NCBI GenBank assembly: GCA_020343555.1
Contig: CP070800.1
Coordinates: 1,431,463-1,438,465 of the forward strand
Direction: 5' to 3'
Source: Dehalococcoidales bacterium
GTDB taxonomy: Bacteria; Chloroflexota; Dehalococcoidia; Dehalococcoidales; UBA2162
DNA length: 7,003 nt
Numbering within the stretch: position 1 is the stretch's first letter; every line of letters starts with the position of its first letter. Position numbers and translations under genes: made by a program. The notes under the pieces were generated by a model, which saw only the letters and a list, made by a program, of their open reading frames with translations, ran no database searches and was not told the DNA's origin. Shown one piece after another: positions 1 to 5,139 of the stretch.

Positions 1-1
1 A

Positions 2-979
2 CGAATTGGACGCTGTGTATTTAAACAATGTATTGCGAGAGAAGGGCTTGAAGTAGTTGCTGTAAATGATCTCGCTGATATAGGTGATCTCGCTTATCTT
101 TTAAAATATGATTCTGTTCATGGCTGGTATCCCAGAAAGATATCAAATGACGATTCTCATATTAAAGTCGGGAGTGGGAGCGTCACTTTCTTCTCGGTTC
201 CCGAACCTAGTAAGATACCCTGGAGTGAAGTAGGCGCCGATATAGTCATAGAAAGCAGTGGTGCATTTCGTCAAAGATCAAAGGCAGCCGGTCATCTGAA
301 AGCAGGAGCGCAAAAAGTAATCATTTCAGCTCCTTCGGATGACGCCGATATTATGATTGTTCTTGGTGTCAACAATGACAAATATGATCCTGATAACCAT
401 GAAGTAATATCTCTCGCCTCCTGCACCACAAACAGTCTTGTACCGATAGCTAAGGTATTACATGAAGCTTTTGGTATAGAGCACCTGATGTTTACTACCG
501 TTCATGCATACACGTCAAGTCAGTCTCTGATGGATACCCCCGCACGTCACCGTCGTAGAGGACGAGCCGCCGCTCTGTCTATTATTCCCACCACTACCGG
601 TGCTGCCAGTGCCGCTGAAAAAGTTCTCCCAGAACTTCGAGGAAGGATGACCGGGATGGCAATGAGAGTTCCCGTACCTGATGGTTCATTAACGGACATA
701 GTTGCCACTCTTCAGAAAGACGTAACTGTCAATGAGGTTAATACAGCGCTTAAACAGGCGTCAAGACAACCTGAAATGAAGAGTGTTTTACGAGTAAGTG
801 ACGAAGCCCTTGTATCACATGATATTATAGGTGATCCTCATTCAGCCATAGTTGACATGGAAAACACGATGGTTCTTCGTGACAGAGTAGTCAAGATTCT
901 ATCATGGTATGACAACGAATGGGGTTATTCGTCACGACTGGTGGACTTCGCTACAATTGCCGCCAAACGACTTCTATAA
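2..979 (+). CDS. gap: Glyceraldehyde-3-phosphate dehydrogenase, NAD-type, 5'-truncated by window edge
   Basis: Cytoplasmic enzyme of glycolysis/gluconeogenesis that converts glyceraldehyde 3-phosphate, NAD+ and phosphate to 1,3-bisphosphoglycerate. The reading frame is open from base 2 and gives 325 residues; family members have about 330-340, so only ~10 N-terminal residues (start of the GxGRIGR Rossmann motif) are missing. An internal ATG at 353 is not the start, because conserved sequence continues upstream of it. Visible marks: RIGR at residues 1-4; Asp23 in VAVNDL, the position that selects NAD over NADP; catalytic Cys141 in ASCTTNS; His168 in TTVHAYT, 27 residues later as in the family; Pro180 in the S-loop, also typical of NAD enzymes; the substrate-binding Arg in GMAMRVPVP; and the C-terminal SWYDNEWGYS block. 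Mild oddities are Leu where SNASCTTN has Asn, Ser instead of the second Cys, and an arginine-rich S-loop (ARHRRRGR). Upstream neighbours are outside the window; a terminator follows directly. Identification is firm; strict NAD preference is inferred. Confidence 0.97.
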   Translation, partial: RIGRCVFKQCIAREGLEVVAVNDLADIGDLAYLLKYDSVHGWYPRKISNDDSHIKVGSGSVTFFSVPEPSKIPWSEVGADIVIESSGAFRQRSKAAGHLKAGAQKVIISAPSDDADIMIVLGVNNDKYDPDNHEVISLASCTTNSLVPIAKVLHEAFGIEHLMFTTVHAYTSSQSLMDTPARHRRRGRAAALSIIPTTTGAASAAEKVLPELRGRMTGMAMRVPVPDGSLTDIVATLQKDVTVNEVNTALKQASRQPEMKSVLRVSDEALVSHDIIGDPHSAIVDMENTMVLRDRVVKILSWYDNEWGYSSRLVDFATIAAKRLL

Positions 980-1002
980 AGTTTATAATGTCTAAATATA
1001 GT

Positions 1003-1038
1003 ACGAGGGACTGGCTTAGCCGTCCCTCGTTTTCTTTT
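1003..1038 (+). terminator. Rho-independent terminator of the GAPDH gene
   Basis: A 9-bp perfect stem (ACGAGGGAC at 1003-1011 with GTCCCTCGT at 1022-1030) is extended by an inner GGC/GCC stem with a TTA loop, leaving one unpaired T. It is followed on the plus strand by the T-rich run TTTTCTTTT (1030-1038). It begins 23 nt after the GAPDH stop. The converging URO-D-family gene ends at 1051, just beyond it, so the hairpin may also slow minus-strand transcripts; there is no good U-run on that strand. Confidence 0.9.
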
Positions 1039-1050
1039 CAAAACTATCCT

Positions 1051-2304
1051 CTAGTTATAGACTCCGTATTCCTTGGTGACGTCTATCATCGTGTGTATAT
1101 TCTCTGCGGTCCCCTCGTCAGGTACGACCCGGGGACACATGACCAGACCTCCGTCTTTGCCTACCACGTCGATAAGGTTCTTACAATAATCTTTGACATC
1201 CTGCGTGGTCCCTGTTCGAAGCAGTGTTGCGGGGACATTCCCCCTGATACACATATTATTTTTCAGGACTTCTTTCGCTTTGCCTATATCCGTGGTATCG
1301 AAATGCCCCAGTACTTTTCCTGGCGGCAACTCTGCCAGGTAATCCAGTCTTTGTGTCCAGTCGCCCTCGAAGAAGATCCCCGGGACCATACCTTTATCGA
1401 CAATCGCCAGGATAACTGTCTTCAGCCCCGGCCAGTAAAATTTCTCGAATTGTTCAAGAGACATAAACCCATCCGAGCCGCGGTGGAGTGCCATGAACAC
1501 CCTGGGATTGTCAGTACGCTGTGGCATCGCTGCTATTCTCGCCAGTGTTCTCTCTAAGATTTCATCGTGTGCTCTCATCAGATTGCCAGGCTGTCTATAC
1601 ATGTCCAGCATGGCACCCTGCATCCCTCTCATCCAGTCGGAGATAGCATCGAAAGGCGCTCCTCCGGCTCCCATCGAGGTCATCGGAAATCCGAGTGCTT
1701 CGATCTCTTTGTTGAACTCGATCATCTTCGGGTAGAAAACATTCAGTTCTTCACCGGCTTTTTGCAGCTGTTCGATACTGGCTTTGATCTCAGGTTTTGC
1801 CAGTGCCTGGGCTAGTGCCATGACTCCCTGGACTCCGTAACCGATCTCATTCAGGTTCGGAAGGTCTCTGAATGATTCCATGGCTCCGCTTATACGTGGT
1901 AAATATACCCTTAGCAGATAATCTGTCCGGTCTCTGAAATAATGCTCATATTCACCGGCTTTCATCCACTCGCCTTCAATCGCCTGGTGACCGGATTCAT
2001 CGGGAAGGTTATATCCTGGCCACTTTTGTGCCTTCGGATCGATGTATTCCATGGCAAGCCCCGGAGCGATACTCTGGACGTGACACAGCGCGTCAGGTTC
2101 GAAATCGAGAATAGTTTTCTTGGTCGCTTCCAGCCAGGTATCAAAGTCATAGTAAGAAGGTTTACAGGTTACTCCCGTGTACTTTGCCGGAAAATATCCG
2201 AACGACATTTCTATAGGTACTCTATCGGGGATCTTTAGCTGGATAGTATCGCTGAGTCTTTTTTCACGTTCATTGAATAGCTGCTCTTTTGTCTTGTCTA
2301 CCAA
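1051..2304 (-). CDS. Uroporphyrinogen decarboxylase (URO-D)-family protein, methyltransferase-like, not HemE
   Basis: A 417-residue soluble protein of the URO-D superfamily, which includes HemE and the corrinoid methyltransferases MtaA, MtbA and CmuA. Family signs are an N-terminal DRVPIEM (residues 27-33), a central HRGSDGFMSLEQFEKFYWPGLK-type block starting at His274 that matches the usual 'S...F..f..P..k' region, FFEGDW (311-316), then GNVP (355-358), GT (365-366), and C-terminal GGLVMCP...ENIHTMID (385-408). The HemE signature around RQAGRY is absent, so haem synthesis is unlikely. The His-X-Cys zinc motif of MtaA/MtbA, expected near 311-313, reads Phe-Phe-Glu; Cys390 may match the later Cys ligand. 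Substrate and reaction are therefore unknown; a role in methyl transfer is only an inference from family. The start is TTG at 2304-2302, chosen because a strong GGGAGG lies 6 nt upstream and the resulting N-terminus fits the family. It lies 46 nt after the GIY-YIG-like gene and may be co-transcribed with it. No corrinoid protein gene is visible nearby. Confidence 0.88.
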   Translation of the reverse strand: MVDKTKEQLFNEREKRLSDTIQLKIPDRVPIEMSFGYFPAKYTGVTCKPSYYDFDTWLEATKKTILDFEPDALCHVQSIAPGLAMEYIDPKAQKWPGYNLPDESGHQAIEGEWMKAGEYEHYFRDRTDYLLRVYLPRISGAMESFRDLPNLNEIGYGVQGVMALAQALAKPEIKASIEQLQKAGEELNVFYPKMIEFNKEIEALGFPMTSMGAGGAPFDAISDWMRGMQGAMLDMYRQPGNLMRAHDEILERTLARIAAMPQRTDNPRVFMALHRGSDGFMSLEQFEKFYWPGLKTVILAIVDKGMVPGIFFEGDWTQRLDYLAELPPGKVLGHFDTTDIGKAKEVLKNNMCIRGNVPATLLRTGTTQDVKDYCKNLIDVVGKDGGLVMCPRVVPDEGTAENIHTMIDVTKEYGVYN

Positions 2305-2310
2305 GATATA

Positions 2311-2316
2311 CCTCCC
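2311..2316 (-). promoter_or_regulatory. Shine-Dalgarno site deciding the TTG start of the URO-D-family gene
   Basis: The minus strand reads GGGAGG here, 6 nt before TTG at 2304-2302. No in-frame ATG or GTG lies close enough to use it; the only nearby upstream ATG (2343-2341) is followed after two codons by a stop. Confidence 0.8.
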
Positions 2317-2350
2317 ATATTAATATTCAAATCAGTCTACCATTGTTTTA

Positions 2351-2680
2351 TTAATTCTGCCAGACTCCATGCCCTCTGTGCCTTAGTGCGTTAGCCAGTA
2401 ATACTTCTCGTTCAGCTGCTTTCTTGTATGACATCGGATTGTACCTATTGTATATTTTCGGTACTAACCTGATTCCATATTTATGGGCGAAATGGTTAGA
2501 TTTATATCCCTTTTTATGGTTTTCAAATCTTTCTTCAGGAGTAAGACCGGTCATACCGACATAGTAACAAGGTAAAAATGGATTGTATCCACGGTTCTCT
2601 TTAGCGAATCTCTTATTCTTCGTTACTGCGGGTGATAACTCGATAACATATATATAGTAATGGTCTTTATCTTTTACCAT
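2351..2680 (-). CDS. Small GIY-YIG superfamily-like protein
   Basis: A 109-residue protein with no membrane segment or signal peptide. It resembles single-domain GIY-YIG nuclease-fold proteins: a YYIYVIEL strand (residues 8-15) in the GIY position, YYVGMTG (39-45) in the YIG position, Arg51 in TPEERFENH where the family has its conserved arginine, and an acidic helix AAEREVLLANALRHRGHGVW (88-107) that would carry the catalytic Glu (Glu90 or Glu92). The GIY half is degenerate (YIY), and the spacing between the two halves (about 25 residues) is longer than in UvrC or homing enzymes. Stand-alone members of the fold exist widely, but the function of this one is unknown; nuclease activity is inferred only. 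The start ATG has only a weak purine stretch (AAGAGA) before it, but lies just downstream of a promoter-like sequence. The URO-D-family gene follows 46 nt later on the same strand. The call rests on motif reading without a profile search. Confidence 0.75.
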   Translation of the reverse strand: MVKDKDHYYIYVIELSPAVTKNKRFAKENRGYNPFLPCYYVGMTGLTPEERFENHKKGYKSNHFAHKYGIRLVPKIYNRYNPMSYKKAAEREVLLANALRHRGHGVWQN

Positions 2681-2701
2681 ATTGATCTCTTGATATTAGT
2701 G

Positions 2702-2731
2702 ATTATATGTTAAATAGTAAGTGGAACACAA
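2702..2731 (-). promoter_or_regulatory. Putative sigma70-type promoter for the GIY-YIG-like gene
   Basis: On the minus strand there is a perfect TATAAT -10 (2702-2707) with TTGTGT (2726-2731) 18 nt upstream as a weak -35 (3 of 6 matches). A start near 2695 would give a ~15-nt leader before the ATG at 2680. It lies just after the actP hairpin, so the GIY-YIG-like and URO-D-family genes probably form a unit separate from the acetate operon. Confidence 0.55.
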
Positions 2732-2753
2732 CACACTAAATATGTATGAAAGT

Positions 2754-2783
2754 GATGGACCCCCAGTCACCTGAGGGTCCATC
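2754..2783 (-). terminator. Hairpin after actP, probable terminator of the acetate operon
   Basis: A 9-bp stem (plus-strand arms GATGGACCC at 2754-2762 and GGGTCCATC at 2775-2783) continues after one C/A mismatch into CAG/CTG closing a TCAC loop. It begins 34 nt downstream of the actP stop. On the minus strand the hairpin is followed by ACTTTCATAC, a poor U-run, so termination may be incomplete or factor-assisted. Confidence 0.7.
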
Positions 2784-2817
2784 CGGGTAAAAACAAATAA
2801 TTCTCGCCGGTTAGCGT

Positions 2818-4725
2818 TTATTCAACAATTCTGTCTTTCTTTGTAAACAGGGATACCACAACAAGAGTTATGAAACTTATCGGTACCGAGATAATAGCCG
2901 GCTGGCTGATTGGCATTGGCGCGTCTCCCGCCGGCAATCCGTATACCTGTGCATATGTATCCGGTGACAATAGTATCAGACCAAGAGCCAGTATTAAACC
3001 GACTGAAATAGAAGCGATGACGCCTTTTGCGGTTGTCCCCTTCCAGAATAATACCATGATGATAGCCGGTAAATTAGCAGATGCCGCGATAGAAAAGGCC
3101 CAACCTACAAGATAGCCGACATTCATGCTCTTGAATAGTATACCGAGTACCATTGCTATGACACCGACGACAATCGCAGTTATTCTTCCTGCCATAACCA
3201 TTTTGGACTCGCTCATATGCATACCCATGAACTTCTGCATGATATCATTAGCGATAGCACCGGATGAAGCGACAATCAGTCCACTTACTGTGCCAAGGAT
3301 TGTAGAGAAAGCGATTGCCGAAATAACAGCGAATATTCCCAGTCCGAATGCCTTGGCAAGTAAAGGTGCAGCCATATTATTGTTAGTCAGATCTATCACT
3401 CCGTTGGTCATGGCTCCGAGTCCAAGGTACATGGTAAGTAGGTAGAACAATCCAATCGCAGCAACAGCGACGATTGTCGATTTCCTGGCATAAGCCGCAC
3501 TCGGTACAGTGTAATAGCGTATCAGAACGTGAGGTAAGGCTGCAGTACCGAGGAATAAGGCAATCATCAGTGAAATGAAATTTACCCTGTCTGCTGGTGA
3601 TGCACCCCGTTCGGGATCAATTGCAAATTTCAAACCCGGAATGAGTACATCACTTCCAGAAGTAGCTTTTTGATAATAGATGGTAACATCATTTTCACCA
3701 TCGGTGATCTTTTCCGTACCCCAGCGGACAACGGTACCATCCTTAATTTTCTCGATAAATCCGAAGAGACCGAGTCCTCCTGTTTCAGTATCTGTTTCAC
3801 CGTTAATTTCACTCAGATGACCTACCTGATAAAAAAGCCCTTCTTCTTTAGGAGCACCGTTATACAGATCCGGACCGTTCGGTTGCATAACTATCGACTG
3901 TGCTTCGGTAAGCAGGTTCTGGTCTTCTTCAAGTTTCCAGAATGACTCTAAATTATCTTTTTCCAGTTTAACAAAAGTCATATCGTTGACATCGTATTCA
4001 CCCACGACATCATACGAAGAATTATCTATTTTGATTTCACCGGTAGTGCCTGTAACTCCGATCGCTGTAAACTCATGATATTCAACGCCGTCCTGATCGG
4101 GAGACGTTGAAAGACCGTTAGCAAGCACAATTATTACTATAACAATTGAAAAGATTACGAGGAGTCCGCCCTTTATGAACTGAACCCACGTTGTCGATGC
4201 CATACCCGCAGTAGCAACGATAAGTATTACTACCGCTCCCACGATAATGACACCTGCTTCAAATGGGAGACCCAGTAACGGTTCAATTAAAGTACCCGCT
4301 CCTACCATCTGCGGGATAAGGTAAAACAAGGATACAATGAGTGTGCTGACAGCAGCAGCGAAAATAACACCTCGTGATGAGAATTTGGCATCGATTGCAT
4401 CAGCGAAGGTATATTTACCCATTTTCTTGAGGGGTTCGGCGACTACAAACAGAGCCACCATCCAACCTGCGAGAAAGCCGATCGAGTAAAGGAAGCCATC
4501 GTAACCATAAATTGCAACCATACCAGCGATACCGAGGAAAGAAGCGGCAGAAAGGTAATCACCGGCAAATGCGATTCCGTTTACAGTCCAATGTATATTC
4601 CCACCGGCAGCAAAGTATCCGCTTGCAGATTTAGCTTTTCTGGCAAAAAACCATGACAAAAAGAGAACGGCAATCACAAAAGCAATAAAAATTCCGATTG
4701 CCAGGGGTTCGGCAGCGTAATTCAT
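2818..4725 (-). CDS. actP: Cation/acetate symporter, SSS family, with large extracytoplasmic insertion
   Basis: An inner-membrane sodium:solute symporter-family transporter, expected to import acetate with a cation. Matches to E. coli ActP run through the length: YFAAGGNIHWTVNG (37-50), GDYLSAASFLGIAG (55-68), YGYDGFLYSIGFLAGW (73-88), GKYTFADA (103-110), LIPQMVGAGTLIEPL (136-150), STTWVQFIKGG (177-187), TAALPHVLIRYYTV (394-407), AFSTILGTVSGL (472-483) and VGWAFSIAASANLPAI (540-555). About 13 hydrophobic segments are visible. At 635 residues it is longer than E. coli ActP (549). The excess is a polar, acidic stretch at about 204-378, between the segment ending ...VLANGL and the one starting at VNFISLM; E. 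coli has ~45 residues there. Positive charges after segments 1, 3, 5 and 7 place the insertion outside the cytoplasm. There is no ActP-like cleavable signal; the protein starts directly with a membrane segment. Its ATG overlaps the yjcH stop (TAATG), and an AAGGGGG Shine-Dalgarno lies 10 nt upstream inside yjcH, indicating translational coupling. Acetate as substrate is inferred from similarity and the acs operon. Confidence 0.93.
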   Translation of the reverse strand: MNYAAEPLAIGIFIAFVIAVLFLSWFFARKAKSASGYFAAGGNIHWTVNGIAFAGDYLSAASFLGIAGMVAIYGYDGFLYSIGFLAGWMVALFVVAEPLKKMGKYTFADAIDAKFSSRGVIFAAAVSTLIVSLFYLIPQMVGAGTLIEPLLGLPFEAGVIIVGAVVILIVATAGMASTTWVQFIKGGLLVIFSIVIVIIVLANGLSTSPDQDGVEYHEFTAIGVTGTTGEIKIDNSSYDVVGEYDVNDMTFVKLEKDNLESFWKLEEDQNLLTEAQSIVMQPNGPDLYNGAPKEEGLFYQVGHLSEINGETDTETGGLGLFGFIEKIKDGTVVRWGTEKITDGENDVTIYYQKATSGSDVLIPGLKFAIDPERGASPADRVNFISLMIALFLGTAALPHVLIRYYTVPSAAYARKSTIVAVAAIGLFYLLTMYLGLGAMTNGVIDLTNNNMAAPLLAKAFGLGIFAVISAIAFSTILGTVSGLIVASSGAIANDIMQKFMGMHMSESKMVMAGRITAIVVGVIAMVLGILFKSMNVGYLVGWAFSIAASANLPAIIMVLFWKGTTAKGVIASISVGLILALGLILLSPDTYAQVYGLPAGDAPMPISQPAIISVPISFITLVVVSLFTKKDRIVE

Positions 4726-5018
4726 TAGCTATCATCCCCCTTTTCAAGTTCGGAGAGTTCGTCGGCCTTCTCTTTTCGGGAACATATAACGTTGTATATA
4801 AGAGCCTGGACTATAGCGATAACAATAATCAAAAACCCGTACGTAACAGCTACGTTTAATCCTCCTATATCATTTGCCATAGTCTGGGGGCTGATAACAC
4901 AGATAAGTATGAATGTCAGGTATATCACAATGAAAATGGCAATCATACCAAGACCGAGTTTCGTCTTGAATCCTTCCGATTTGTCTTCCTTCCATTTAGT
5001 TGCCGGGCCGTGAGCCAT
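4725..5018 (-). CDS. yjcH: DUF485 (YjcH-like) small membrane protein of the acetate permease operon
   Basis: A 97-residue inner-membrane protein with two hydrophobic segments (about 22-43 and 58-79), a polar charged N-terminus (KWKEDKSEGFKTK) and an acidic C-terminal tail after CSRKEK. This two-helix architecture, length and position between acs and actP match YjcH/DUF485 proteins, which commonly sit immediately before SSS-family acetate symporters. Its exact function is not established; a role in assembly or activity of ActP is a fair inference. Positive charges at both ends suggest that both termini face the cytoplasm. The start ATG at 5018 follows an AGGAGG at 5030-5035, with an 11-nt gap that is slightly long. 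The stop overlaps the actP ATG by one base. Primary sequence similarity to YjcH itself is modest, so the family call leans partly on context. Confidence 0.85.
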   Translation of the reverse strand: MAHGPATKWKEDKSEGFKTKLGLGMIAIFIVIYLTFILICVISPQTMANDIGGLNVAVTYGFLIIVIAIVQALIYNVICSRKEKADELSELEKGDDS

Positions 5019-5029
5019 AAGCGGAAATT

Positions 5030-5035
5030 CCTCCT
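5030..5035 (-). promoter_or_regulatory. Shine-Dalgarno site of yjcH
   Basis: The minus strand reads AGGAGG followed by AA, 11 nt (9 if the AA is counted as part of the site) before the ATG at 5018-5016. It supports independent ribosome loading on yjcH despite the 121-nt gap after acs. Confidence 0.65.
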
Positions 5036-5069
5036 AGTGATTGAATTTTGCGAGTTGAGATATTACTAA

Positions 5070-5110
5070 TCAGGAGAGAGTTAACTCGACTCAAGCCAAC
5101 TCTCTCCTGA
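5070..5110 (-). terminator. Perfect 13-bp inverted repeat between acs and yjcH; possible partial terminator or mRNA-processing hairpin
   Basis: Arms TCAGGAGAGAGTT (5070-5082) and AACTCTCTCCTGA (5098-5110) pair perfectly around a 15-nt loop. It begins 29 nt after the acs stop. No U-run follows on either strand (minus strand continues ATTAGTAATA), so it is not a standard intrinsic terminator. In an operon of this order it more plausibly stabilises the acs message or lowers read-through into yjcH-actP. The structure is seen directly; the role is inferred. Confidence 0.5.
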
Positions 5111-5139
5111 GAATAGGCGTTACCGTGTTACATCGATTA

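Noticed and set aside
919..1557. Plus-strand open frame of 212 residues overlapping the end of GAPDH and antisense to the URO-D-family gene
   Set aside because: It runs across the GAPDH terminator, has no recognisable motif or ribosome site, and lies opposite a well-supported gene; it is a shadow frame.
2296..2342. Octamer GTCTACCA present twice (2296-2303 and 2335-2342) around the URO-D-family start, suggesting a duplicated start region
   Set aside because: Only 8 bases match, the second copy's ATG is followed by a stop after two codons, and flanks differ; chance is sufficient.
2681..2817. Possible tRNA or small RNA gene in the gap between actP and the GIY-YIG-like gene
   Set aside because: No cloverleaf or T-loop sequence is visible; the gap is explained by the actP hairpin and the promoter-like sequence.
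3592..4116. The symporter insertion as a separate gene or mobile insertion
   Set aside because: The reading frame is continuous on both sides, no terminal repeats are seen, and the membrane segments flanking it match ActP in order.
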